From Argopecten irradians (Eukaryota > Mollusca > Bivalvia > Pectinida > Pectinidae), in the NCBI RefSeq assembly GCF_041381155.1, contig NC_091134.1, positions 73,925,469 through 73,989,468 of the forward strand: a stretch of 64,000 nucleotides of DNA, read 5' to 3'. Of the stretch, positions 26,201 through 41,200 are shown piece after piece. Below the pieces are notes generated by a model, which was not told the origin of the DNA, did not search any database, and saw only the letters and a program-made list of their open reading frames with translations. Each line of letters starts with the position of its first letter. Positions within the stretch are counted from its first letter, which is position 1. Both the position numbers and the translations under genes were made by a program.

Positions 26201-29200
26201 CAGTCAGGGTTTGTAAGACACTTCTCCCATTCCTCTCTCGCAAGTGTGTCTGTATCTAGACAGTCAGAGTTTGTAAGACACTTCTCCCATTTCTCTCTCA
26301 CTAGTGTGTCTGTATCTATACAGTCAGGGTTTGTAAGACACTTCTCCCATTCCTCTCTCACTAGTGTGTCTGTGTCTATACAGTCAGGGTTTGTAAGACA
26401 CTTCTCCCATTCCTCTCTCACTAGTGTGTCTGTGTCTATACAGTCAGGGTTTGTAAGACACTTCTCCCATTCCTCTCTCACTAGTTTAAAAAGGTCCATG
26501 GTGGCTGTAGCGTCCTCCACTGAGTTATGGGCAGGTCGCCTCTGAATATTCCTTCCTACAGAATAACCAAACTCACTATGAAGATAATACCCAACAACCA
26601 TGAAGTGTCATGTCTTTAAAACTTTATCTATTCTACAATCACGATCTTTACAATGAAAGAAATGAAAGAACTGATAATAGTATATGTATACATAATTATG
26701 TACATGTAGATATAACCATGGTAAGAACATCAAAACAGATTTATCAATGGGGAAAAGAGATTCAACAAGGTGATAGGAGGAAGCATATTTAGCAAGGAGC
26801 ATAGGCATGTAGATTTACAAAGGAGACACATGTACTAGAAGTTAAATTAATAGGAAAAGTAAAGTAAAGGGGGTCTAGAAACTTATGACTTTTCTATAAA
26901 CAGAAGACCAGGTAAATCAGGGATGAAATGCAGTCAAGTTCAAATAGGAGACACAAGCAAGTATATTGCAGGACATATGTCAAGAAGACACATGGAGACA
27001 GTTTATGATAGAGACATGTGCAAGTAGGACATGTCCAAAGGAGACATCTGCTAGCAGGATGTTAGTCAAAGAGACATATGCTAGCAGGATGTTAGTCAAA
27101 GAGACATATGCTAGTAGAATGTTAGTCAAAGAGACATATGCTAGTAGGGTGTTAGTCAAAGAGACATATGCTAGTAGGGTGTTAGTCAAAGAGACATATG
27201 CTAGTAGGGTGTTAGTCAAAGAGACATATGCTAGTAGAATGTTAGTCAAAGTGACATATGCTAGTAGGGTGTTAGTCAAAGTGACTGACATATGCTAGTG
27301 GGGTGTTAGTCAAAGAGACATATGCTAGTAGGGTGTTAACAAAAGAGATATATTCTAGTAGGATGTTAGCCAAAGACACATATGCTAGTAGGGTGTTAAC
27401 TTAAGAGACATATTCTAGTAGGATGTTAGCCAAAGAGACATATGCTAGTAGGATGTTAGCCAAAGGGACATATGCTAGTAGGGTGTTAGTCAAAGGGACA
27501 TATGCTAGTAGGGTGTTAGTCAAAGAGACATTTGCTAGTAGGATGTTAGTCAAAGAGACATATGCTAGTAGGGTGTTAGTCAAAGAGACATATGCTAGTA
27601 GTATGTTAGTCAAAGAGACATATGCTAGTAGGGTGTTAGTCAAAAAGACATTTGCTAGTAGTATGTTAGTCAAAGAGACATTTGCTAAGAGGATGTTAGC
27701 CAAAGAGACATATGCTAGTAGAATGTTAGTCAAAGAGACATATGCTAGTAGGGTGTTAGTCAAAAAGACATATGCTAGTAGGGTGTTAGCCAAAGAGACA
27801 TATGCTAGTAGGGTGTTCGTCAAAGAGACATTTGCTAGGAGGATGTTAATCAAAGAGACATTTGCTAGTAGGATGTTAGTCGAAGAGACATATGCTAGTA
27901 GGGTGTTAACAGAAGAGACATATTCTAGTAGGATGTTAGCCAAAGAGACATATTCTAGTAGGATGTTAATCAAAGAGACATTTGCTAGTAGGATGTTAGT
28001 CATAGAGACACATGCTAGCAGGGTGTTAGTCAAAGAGACATATGCTAGTAGGATGTTAGTCAAAGAGACATATGCTAGTAGGATATTAGTCATAGAGACA
28101 TATGCTAGTAGGGTGTTAGTCAAAGAGACATATGCTAGTAGGATGTTAGTCAAAGAGACATATGCTAGTAGGATGTTAGTCAAAAAGACATATGCTAGTA
28201 GGGTGTTAGTCAAAGGGACATATGCTAGTAGGGTGTTAGTCAAAGAGACATATGCTAGTAGGGTGTTAGTCAAAGAGACATATGCTAGTAGGATGTTAGT
28301 CAAAGAGACATATGCTAGTAGGGTGTTAGTCAAAGAGACATATGCTAGTAGGGTGTTAGTCAAAGAGACATATGCTAGTAGGGTGTTAGTCAAAAAGATA
28401 TATGCTAGTAGGGTGTTAGTCAAAGAGACATATGCTAGTAGGGTGTTAGTCAAAGAGACATATGCTAGTAGGGTGTTAGTCAAAGAGACATATGCTAGTA
28501 GGGTGTTAGTCAAAAAGATATATGCAAGTAGGGTGTTAGTCAAAGGGACATTGCTAGTCAAAGGGACATCTGCTAGTAGGGTGTTAGTCATACAGACATA
28601 TGCTAGTAGGGTGTTAGCCAAAGAGACATATGCTAGCAGGATGTTAACCAAAAAGACATATGCTAGTAGGGTGTTAACTAAAGAGACATATGCTAGTAGG
28701 GTGTTAGCCAAAGGGACATATGCTAGTAGGGTGTTAGTCATAGAGACATATGCTAGTAGGGTGTTAGGCAAAGAGACATATGCTAGTAGGGTGTTAGGCA
28801 AAGAGACATATGCTAGTAGGGTGTTAGTCATAGAGACATATGCTAGTAGGGTGTTAGGCAAAGAGACATATGCTAGTAGGGTGTTAGTCATAGAGACATA
28901 TGCTAGTAGGGTGTTAACTAAAGAGACATATGCTAGTAGGATGTTAGCCAAAGAAATATATGCTAGTAGGGTGTTAGCCAAAGAAATATATGCTAGTAGG
29001 GTGTTAGCCAAAGAAATATATGCTAGTAGGGTGTTAGCCAAAGAAATATATGCTAGTAGGGTGTTAGTCATAGAGACGTATGCTAGTAGGGTGTTAACTA
29101 AAGAGACATATGCTAGTAGGATGTTAGCCAAAGAAATATATGCTAGTAGGATGTTAGCCAAAGAGACATATGCTAGTAGGGTGTTAGCCAAAGAAATATA

Positions 29201-32200
29201 TGCTAGTAGGGTGTTAGCCAAAGAAATATATGCTAGTAGGGTGTTAGTTAATGAGAAATATGCTAGTAGGGTGTTTGTTAAAGAGACATATGCTAGTAGG
29301 GTGTTAGCCAAAGAAATATATGCTAGTAGGGTGTTAGCCAAAGAAATATATGCTAGTAGGGTGTTAGTTAATGAGAAATATGCTAGCAGGATGTTAGCCA
29401 AAGAGACATATGCTAGTAGGCTGTTAGTCATAGAGACATATGCTAGTAGGGTGTTAGTCAAAACGACATATGCTAGTAGGGTGTTAGTCAAAGAGACATA
29501 TGCTAGTAGGGTGTTAGCCAAAAAGACATATGCTAGTAGGATGTTAGCCAAAAAGACATATGCTAGTAGGGTGTTAGCCAAAAAGATATATGCTAGTAGG
29601 GTGTTAGTCAAAGAGACATATGCTAGTAGGGTGTTAGCCAAAACGACATATGCTAGTAGGATGTTAGCCAAAGAGATATAGGCTAGTAGGGTGTTAGTTA
29701 ATGAGAAATATGCTTGTAGGGTGTTAGTCAAAGAGACATATGCTAGTAGGGTGTTAGTCAAAACGACATATGCTAGTAGGATGTTAGCCAAAGAGATATA
29801 GGCTAGTAGGGTGTTAGTTAATGAGAAATATGCTTGTAGGGTGTTAGTCAAAGAGACATATGCTAGTAGGGTGTTAGTCAAAACGACATATGCTAGTAGG
29901 GTGTTGGTTAATGAGAGATATGCTAGTAGAATGTTAACTAAAAAGACATATGCTAGTAGGATGTTAGTCAAAGAGACATATGCTAGTAGGATGTTAGTCA
30001 TAGAGACATATGCTAGCAGGATGTTAACTAAAGAGACATATGCTAGTAGGATGTTAGTCAAAGAGACATATGCTAGTAGGGTGTTAGCCAAAGGGACATA
30101 TGCTAGTAGGGTGTTAGTCAAAGGGACATATGCTAGCAGGATGTTAGCCAAAAAGATATATGCAAGTAGGGTGTTAGTCAAAGAGACATATGCTAGTAGG
30201 GTGTTAGTCAAAGAGACATATGCTAGTAGGGTGTTAGCCAAAGAGACATATGCTAGTAGTATGTTAGTCAAAGAGACATTTGCTAGGAGGATGTTAATCA
30301 AAGAGACATTTGCTAGTAGGATGTTAGCCAAAGAGACATATGCTAGTAGGATGTTAGTCAAAGAGACATATGCTAGTAGGATGTTAGCCAAAGAGACATA
30401 TGCTAGTAGGATGTTAGTCAAAGAGACATATGCTAGTAGGATGTTAGTCAAAGAGACATATGCTAGCAGGATGTTAGTCAAAGAGACATATGCTAGTAGG
30501 ATGTTAGTCAAAGAGACATATGCTAGTAGGATGTTAGTCATAGAGACATATGCTAGCAGGATGTTAACTAAAGAGACAAATGCTAGTAGGATGTTAGTCA
30601 TAGAGACATATGCTAGCAGGATGTTAACTAAAGAGACAAATGCTAGTAGGGTGTTAGCCAAAGAGACATATGCTAGTAGTATGTTAGTCAAAGAGACATT
30701 TGCTAGGAGGATGTTAATCAAAGAGACATTTGCTAGTAGGATGTTAGCCAAAGAGACATATGCTAGTAGGGTGTTAGTCAAAGAGACATATGCTAGTAGT
30801 ATGTTAGTCAAAGAGACATTTGCTAGGAGGATGTTAATCAAAGAGACATTTGCTAGTAGGATGTTAGCCAAAGAGACATATGCTAGTAGGATGTTAGTCA
30901 AAGAGACATATGCTAGTAGGATGTTAGTCATAGAGACATATGCTAGCAGGATGTTAACTAAAGAGACAAATGCTAGTAGGATGTTAGTCAAAGAGACATA
31001 TGCTAGTAGGGTGTTAGCCAAAGGGACATATGCTAGTAGGGTGTTAGTCAAAGGGACATATGCTAGTAGGGTGTTAGTCAAAAAGATATATGCAAGTAGG
31101 GTGTTAGTCAAAGAGACATATGCTAGTAGGGTGTTAGTCAAAGAGACATATGCTAGTAGGGTGTTAGTCAAAAAGATATATGCTAGTAGGGTGTTAGTCA
31201 AAGAGACATATGCTAGTAGGGTGTTAGCCAAAACGACATATGCTAGTAGGATGTTAGCCAAAGAGATATAGGCTAGTAGGGTGTTAGTTAATGAGAAATA
31301 TGCTTGTAGGGTGTTGGTTAATGAGAGATATGCTAGTAGGGTGTTAGTCAAAACGACATATGCTAGTAGGATGTTAGCCAAAGAGATATATGCTAGTAGG
31401 GTGTTGGTTAATGAGAGATATGCTAGTAGAACGTTAACTAAAAAGACATATGCTAGTAGGATGTTAGTCAAAGAGACATATGCTAGTAGGATGTTAGTCA
31501 TAGAGACATATGCTAGTAGGATGTTAACTAAAGAGACACATGCTAGCAGGATGTTAACTAAAGAGACATATGCTAGTAGGATGTTAGTCAAAGAGACATA
31601 TGCTAGTAGGGTGTTAGTCAAAGAGACATATGCTAGTAGGGTGTTAGTCAAAGAGACATATGCTAGTAGGGTGTTAGTCAAAGAGACATATGCTAGTAGG
31701 GTGTTAGTCAAAGAGACATATGCTAGTAGGGTGTTAGTCAAAGAGACATATGCTAGTAGGGTGTTAGTCAAAGGGACATATGCTAGTAGGGTGTTAGTCA
31801 AAAAGATATATGCAAGTAGGGTGTTAGTCAAAGGGACATCTGCTAGTAGGGTGTTAGTCAAAGAGACATTTGCTAGGAGGGTGTTAGCCAAAGAGACATA
31901 TGCTAGTAGGGTGTTAGTCAAAGGGACATATGCTAGTAGGGTGTTAGTCAAAAAGATATATGCAAGTAGGGTGTTAGTCAAAGGGACATCTGCTAGTAGA
32001 ATGTTAGTCAAAAAGATATATGCAAATAGGGTGTTAGTCAAAAAGACATATGCTAGTAGGGTGTTAACTAAAGAGACATATGCTAGTAAGGTGTTAGTCA
32101 AAGGGACATATGCTAGTAGGGTGTTAGCCAAAGAGACATATGCTAGTAGGGTGTTAGTCATACAGACATATGCTAGTAAGGTGTTAGGCAAAGAGAGATA

Positions 32201-35200
32201 TGCTAGTAGGGTGTTAGTCATAGAGACATATGCTAGTAGGGTGTTAGCCAAAGGGACATATGCTAGTAAGGTGTTAGGCAAAGAGACATATGCTAGTAGG
32301 GTGTTAGTCATAGAGACGTATGCTAGTAGGGTGTTAACTAAAGAGACATATGCTAGTAGGATGTTAGCCAAAGAAATATATGCTAGTAGGGTGTTAGCCA
32401 AAGAAATATATGCCAAAGCTAGTAGGGTGTTAGCCAAAGAAATATATGCTAGTAGGGTGTTAGCCAAAGAAATATATGCTAGTAGGGTGTTAGTCATAGA
32501 GACGTATGCTAGTAGGGTGTTAACTAAAGAGACATATGCTAGTAGGATGTTAGCCAAAGAAATATATGCTAGTAGGATGTTAGCCAAAGAGACATATGCT
32601 AGTAGGGTGTTAGCCAAAGAAATATATGCTAGTAGGGTGTTAGTTAATGAGAAATATGCTAGTAGGGTGTTTGTTAAAGAGACATATGCTAGTAGGGTGT
32701 TAGCCAAAGAAATATATGCTAGTAGGGTGTTAGCCAAAGAAATATATGCTAGTAGGGTGTTAGTTAATGAGAAATATGCTAGCAGGATGTTAGCCAAAGA
32801 GACATATGCTAGTAGAATGTTAGTCAAAGAGACATATGCTAGTAGGCTGTTAGTCATAGAGACATATGCTAGTAGGGTGTTAGTCAAAAACGACATATGC
32901 TAGTAGGGTGTTAGTCAAAGAGACATATGCTAGTAGGGTGTTAGCCAAAAAGACATATGCTAGTAGGATGTTAGCCAAAAAGACATATGCTAGTAGGGTG
33001 TTAGCCAAAAAGATATATGCTAGTAGGGTGTTAGTCAAAGAGACATATGCTAGTAGGGTGTTAGCCAAAACGACATATGCTAGTAGGATGTTAGCCAAAG
33101 AGATATAGGCTAGTAGGGTGTTAGTTAATGAGAAATATGCTTGTAGGGTGTTAGTCAAAGAGACATATGCTAGTAGGGTGTTAGTCAAAACGACATATGC
33201 TAGTAGGATGTTAGCCAAAGAGATATAGGCTAGTAGGGTGTTAGTTAATGAGAAATATGCTTGTAGGGTGTTAGTCAAAGAGACATATGCTAGTAGGGTG
33301 TTAGTCAAAACGACATATGCTAGTAGGGTGTTGGTTAATGAGAGATATGCTAGTAGAATGTTAACTAAAAAGACATATGCTAGTAGGATGTTAGTCAAAG
33401 AGACATATGCTAGTAGGATGTTAGTCATAGAGACATATGCTAGCAGGATGTTAACTAAAGAGTCATAGAGACATATGCTAGCAGGATGTTAACTAAAGAG
33501 ACATATGCTAGTAGGATGTTAGTCAAAGAGACATATGCTAGTAGGGTGTTAGTCAAAGGGACATATGCTAGCAGGATGTTAGCCAAAAAGATATATGCAA
33601 GTAGGGTGTTAGTCAAAGAGACATATGCTAGTAGGGTGTTAGTCAAAGAGACATATGCTAGTAGGGTGTTAGCCAAAGAGACATATGCTAGTAGGATGTT
33701 AGCCAAAGAGACATATGCTAGTAGGGTGTTAGCCAAAGAGACATATGCTAGTAGTATGTTAATCAAAGAGACATATGCTAGCAGGATGTTAGTCATAGAG
33801 ACATATGCTAGCAGGATGTTAACTAAAGAGACAAATGCTAGTAGGATGTTAGTCAAAGAGACATATGCTAGTAGGGTGTTAGCCAAAGGGACATATGCTA
33901 GTAGGGTGTTAGTCGAAGGGACATATGCTAGTAGGGTGTTAGTCAAAAAGATATATGCAAGTAGGGTGTTAGTCAAAGAGACATATGCTAGTAGAGTGTT
34001 AGTCAAAGAGACATATGCTAGTAGGGTGTTAGTCAAAAAGATATATGCTAGTAGGGTGTTAGTCAAAGAGACATATGCTAGTAGGGTGTTAGCCAAAACG
34101 ACATATGCTAGTAGGATGTTAGCCAAAGAGATATAGGCTAGTAGGGTGTTAGTTAATGAGAAATATGCTTGTAGGGTGTTGGTTAATGAGAGATATGCTA
34201 GTAGGGTGTTAGTCAAAACGACATATGCTAGTAGGATGTTAGCCAAAGAGATATATGCTAGTAGGGTGTTGGTTAATGAGAGATATGCTAGTAGAATGTT
34301 AACTAAAAAGACATATGCTAGTAGGATGTTAGTCAAAGAGACATATGCTAGAAGGGTGTTAGTCAAAAAGACATATGCTAGTAGGATGTTAACTAAAGAG
34401 ACATATGCTAGTAGGGTGTTAGCCAAAGAGACATATGCTAGTAGGATGTTGGCCAAAGAGACATATGCTAGTAGAATGTTAGTCAAAGAGACATATGCTA
34501 GTAGGGTGTTAGTCAAAACGACATATGCTAGTAGGATGTTAGCCAAAGAGATATATGCTAGTAGGGTGTTGGTTAATGAGAGATATGCTAGTAGAATGTT
34601 AACTAAAAAGACATATGCTAGTAGGATGTTAGCCAAAGAGATATATGCTAGTAGGGTGTTGGTTAATGAGAGATATGCTAGTAGAATGTTAACTAAAAAG
34701 ACATATGCTAGTAGGATGTTAGTCAAAGAGACATATGCTAGTAGGGTGTTAGCCAAAGAGACATATGCTAGTAGGATGTTAGTCAAAGAGACATTTGCTA
34801 GCAGGATGTTAGTCAAAGAGACACATGCTAGCAGGGTGTTAGTCAAAGAGACATTTGCTAGCAGGATGTTAGTCAAAGAGACACATGCTAGCAGGGTGTT
34901 AGCCAAAGAGACATATGCTAGTAGGGTGTTAGTCATAGAGACATATGCTAGTAGGGTGTTAGTCAAAGAGACATATGCTAGTAGGGTGTTAGTCAAAGAG
35001 ACATTTGCTAGCAGGATGTTAGTCAAAGAGACATTTGCTAGCAGGATGTTAGTCAAAGAGACATTTGCTAGCAGGATGTTAGTCAAAGAGACACATGCTA
35101 GCAGGATGTTAGTCAAAGAGACACATGCTAGCAGGATGTTAGTCAAAGAGACATATGCTAGTAGGGTGTTAGTCAAAACGACATATGCTAGTAGGGTGTT

Positions 35201-38200
35201 AGCCAAAGAAACATATGCTAGTAGGGTGTTAACTAAAAAGACATATGCTAGTAGGGTGTTAGCCAAAGAGACACATGCTAGTAGGGTGTTAGCCAAAGAG
35301 ACATATGCTAGTAGGGTGTTAGTCAAAACGACATATGCTAGTAGGGTGTTAGCCAAAGAAACATATGCTAGTAGGGTGTTAACTAAAAAGACATATGCTA
35401 GTAGGGTGTTAGCCAAAGAGACACATGCTAGTAGGGTGTTAGCCAAAGAGACACATATGCTAGTAGGGTGTTAGCCAAAGAGACATATGCTAGTAGGGTG
35501 TTAGTCAAAGAGATATATGCTAGTAGGGTGTTAACTAAAGAGGCATATGCTGGCAGGATGTTAACTAAAGAGACATGTGCTAGTAGGGTGTTAGTCATAG
35601 AGATATATGCTAGTAGGATGTTAGCCAAAGAGACATGTGCTAGTAGGGTGTTAGTCATAGAGATATATGCTAGTAGGGTGTTAACTAAAGAGACATATGC
35701 TAGTAGGATGTTAGCCAAAGAGACATATGCTAGCAGGATGATAACTAAAGAGACATCTGCTGGCAGGATGTTAACTAAAGAGACATCTGCTAGCAGGTTT
35801 GCTAGCAGACCTAGGTTTACAAAAGAGGCTCATAATTTAGTAAGGACATATGTATACAGTCAAGGGATTTTACGAAGAGATTCATTAAGTAAAAATAATT
35901 TAATAATTAGATACAAAGCAAAGCTTATAAAGGAAAGACCAGGACAGAAACTTCTGAGAAATATGAATTGGTAAAGGCTTAGAGTGTGTAAAGAATTTAA
36001 AAAAACAACATACTAATTAGAGAAAGAAAGGCTTACCAAGTAAACACAAAGAAACAGACTTTAGGCTGCCATTCTGACATCCCAAATCTGCAGCGTTTTT
36101 TCCTCATACTCCCATTGAATTGAAACATCTCTGGTCATCTCGGCTGGGTGCTCTATTTGTAGAACACGTAAATCGTGTTTGACATCATACCCAACCAGAT
36201 CTTACCCTGTAAACCAAATGTCTTTTTTCTCAGATTCATTAGGCTCAACAAGTCCATCATTAGATACAACCATGTATACATTTCTATACTTATATAACCA
36301 TCAGATACAACCATGTATACATTCTATACTTATATTACAATCATTACACTCATGTATACATTCGATCTTAATATTACCATGATATACACTCATGTATACA
36401 TTCTATACTTATATTCAGATTATACTTCATATATACCATTAGATACAACCATGTATAATACTTATATATACCATCAGATACAACCATGTATACATTCTAT
36501 ACTTATATTTACCATCAGATACAACCATGTATACATTCTATACTTATATAACCATCAGATACAACCATGTATACATTCTATACTTATATTACCATCAGAT
36601 ACAACCATGTATACATTCTATACTTATATTACCATCAGATACAACCATGTATACATTCTATACTTATACATTCTATACTAATATACATTCTATACTAATA
36701 TTACCATCAGATACAACCATGTATACATTCTATACTTATATAACCATCAGATACAACCATGTATACATTCTATACTTATATTACCATCAGATACAACCAT
36801 GTATACATTCTATACTTATATTACCATCAGATACAACCATGTATACATTCTATACTTATATTACCATCAGATACATAAAACCATGTATACATTCTATACT
36901 TATACATTCTATACATTCATACATACATTCTATACTTATATTACCATCAGATACAACCATGTATACATTCTATACTTATATTACCATCAGATACAACCAT
37001 GTATACATTCTATACTTATATTACCATCAGATACAACCATGTATACATTCTATACTTATATTACCATCAGATACAACCATGTATACATTCTATACTTATA
37101 TACCATTCATTATACTATATACCATACCATCAGATACAACCATGTATACATTCTATACTTATACATTTCTATACTAATATTACCATCAGATACAACCATT
37201 CATACATTCTATACTTATATCACCATCAGATACAACCATGTATACATTCCGTACTTATATCACCATCAGATACAACCATACATACATTCTATACTTATAT
37301 TACCATCAGATACAACCATGTATATACATTCTATACTAATATTACCATCAGATACAACCATGTATACATTCTATACTTATATTACCATCAGATACAACCA
37401 TGTATACATTCTATACTTATATAACCATCAGATACAATCTGATACAAACCAACTGTCCCATTATTACCATCAGATTATACAACCATGGATATACATTCTA
37501 TACTGTATATCACCATCAGATACAACCATGTATACATTCCTATACTTATATCTAACCATCAGATACAACCATAGACATATACATTCTATACTTATATTAC
37601 ACCATCAGATACAACTCATGGTATATACATTCTATACTTATATATCACCATCAGATACAACCATGTATACATTCCATACTTATATCACCATCAGATACAA
37701 CCATGTATGACATTCTATACTTATATATTACCATCGAGAAACAACATATATATTGTCCAATTTCTTATATCAACCATCACAGTTACAACCATATATACAC
37801 ATTCAGAAATGATACACTTAGTATACACCTATACTTATATAACCATCAGATACTTACAAACATGTTTATCAGTCTCATCACGTGTACATGTACCTATCTG
37901 ATACATTCTATACATTCGCATTTATTATACCATCAGTTACTATACTACTTATACCACCAACCATGTATACATTCCTATACTTATATACCATCAGATACAA
38001 CCATGTATACATTCTATACTTATATTACCATCAGATACAACCATGTATATACATTCTATACTTATATTACCATCAGATACAACCATGTATACATTCTATA
38101 CTTATATTACCATCAGATACAACCATGTATACATTCTACACTTATATCACCATCAGATACAACCATGTATACATTCTATACTTATATCACCATCAGATAC

Positions 38201-41200
38201 AACCATGTATACATTCTATACTTATATTACCATCAGATACAACCATGTATACATTCTATACTTATATCACCATCAGATACAACCATGTATACATTCTATA
38301 CTTATATCACCATCAGATACAACCATGTATACATTCTATACTTATATTACCATCAGATACAACCATACATACATTCTATACTTATATCACCATCAGATAC
38401 AACCATGTATACATTCCATACTTATATCACCATCAGATACAACCATGTATACATTCTATACTTATATCACCATCAGATACAACCATATATACATTCTATC
38501 TCATACAAATACATTCCATACTTATATCACCATCAGATACAACCATGTATACATTCTATACTTATATCACCATCAGATACAACCATGATACATTCTATAC
38601 TTATATCACCATCAGATACAACCATGTATACATTCTATACTTATATCACCATCAGATACAACCATGTATACATTCTATACTTATATACCATCAGATACAA
38701 CCATGTATACATTCTACACTTATATCACCATCAGATACAACCATGTATACATTCTATACTTATATTCACCATCAGATACAACCATACATACATTCTATAC
38801 TTATATCACCATCAGATACAACCATGTATACATTCTATACTTATATCACCATCAGATACAACCATGTATACATTCTATACTTATATCACCATCAGATACA
38901 ACCATACATACATTCTATACTTATATACCATCAGATACACACCATCATACATACCATACCATCAGATACAACATATATACATTCTATACTTATATCACCA
39001 TCAGATACAACCATTATACATTCTATACTTATATTACCATCAGATACAACCATGTATACATTCTATACTTATATCACCATCAGATACAACCATGTATACA
39101 TTCTATACTTATATCACCATCAGATACAACCATGTATACATTCTATACTTATATTACCATCAGATACAACCATGTATACATTCTACACTTATATCACCAT
39201 CAGATACAACCATGTATACATTCTATACTTATATTCACCATCAGATACAACCATGTATACATTCTATACTTATATCACCATCAGATACAACCATACATTC
39301 TATACATCCCATCTATACATTCATACTTATATCACCATCAGATACAACCATACATACATTCTATACTTATATTACCATCAGATACAACCATGTATACATT
39401 CTATACTTATATCACCATCAGATACAACCATGTATACATTCTATACTTATATCACCATCAGATACAACCATGTATACATTCTACACTTATATCACCATCA
39501 GATACAACCATGTATACATTCTATACTTATATTACCATCAGATACAACCATGTATACATTCTATACTTATATTCACCATCAGATACAACCATGTATACAT
39601 TCTATACTTATATCACCATCAGATACAACCATACATACATTCCTATACTTATATTACCATCAGATACAACCATGTATACATTCCTACACTTATATCACCA
39701 TCAGATACAACCATGTATACATTCTATACTTATATCACCATCAGATACAACCATGTATACATTCTATACTTATATTACCATCAGATACAACCATGTATAC
39801 ATTCTATACTTATATCACCATCAGATACAACCATGTATACATTCCATACTTATATTACCATCAGATACAACCATGTATACATTCTATACTTATATCACCA
39901 TCAGATACAACCATGTATACATTCTATACTTATATCACCATCAGATACAACCATACATACATTCTATACTTATATTACCATCAGATACAACCATGTATAC
40001 ATTCTATACTTATATCACCATCAGATACAACCATGTATACATTCTATACTTATATCACCATCAGATACAACCATGTATACATTCTATACTTATATTACCA
40101 TCAGATACAACCATGTATACATTCTATACTTATATCACCATCAGATACCGATAACAACATCAACCATGTATACATTCTATACTTATATTACCATCAGATA
40201 CAACCATGTAATACATTCATACTTATATCACCATCAGATACAACCATGTATACATTCTATACTTATATCACCATCAGATACAACCATACATACATTCTAT
40301 ACTTATATCACCATCAGATACAACCATACATACATTCCATACTTATATTACCATCAGATACAATCATACATACATTCCATACTTATATCACCATAGATAC
40401 AACCATGTATACATTCTATACTTATATTACCATCAGATACAACATACATACATTCCATACTTATATCACCATCAGATACAACCATACATACATTCCATAC
40501 TTATATCACCATCAGATACAACCATACATACATTCTATACTTATATTACCATCAGATACAACCAACATACATTCCATACTTATATTACCATCAGATACAA
40601 CCATGTATACATTCTATACTTATATCACCATCAGATACAACCATGTATACATTCTATACTTATATTACCATCAGATACAACCATATACATTCTATACTTA
40701 TATTACCATCAGATACAACCATGTATACATTCCTATACTTATATTACCATCAGATACAACCATACATACATTCTATACTTATATCACCATCAGATACAAC
40801 CATGTATACATTCCATACTTATATTACCATCAGATACAACCATGTATACAATACTTATATCACCATCAGATACAACCATACATACATTCTATACTTATAT
40901 TACCATCAGATACAACCATGTATACATTCTATACTTATATCACCATCAGATACAACCATGTATACATTCCATACTTATATTCACCATCAGATACAACCAT
41001 ACATACATCCTATACTTATATCACCATCAGATACAACCATGTATACATTCCATACTTATATCACCATCAGATACAACCATGTATACATTCTATACTTATA
41101 TCACCATCACATATTATACTTATATTACCATCAGATACAATCATGTATACATTCTATACTTATATTACCATCAGATACTATCATACATACATTCCATACT

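Noticed and set aside
27401..32896. 1831-codon minus-strand frame with LLAYVSLTNT repeats
   Set aside because: A stop-free 30-bp unit gives this automatically. It is inside intron 4, is open on the other strand too, and has no domain.
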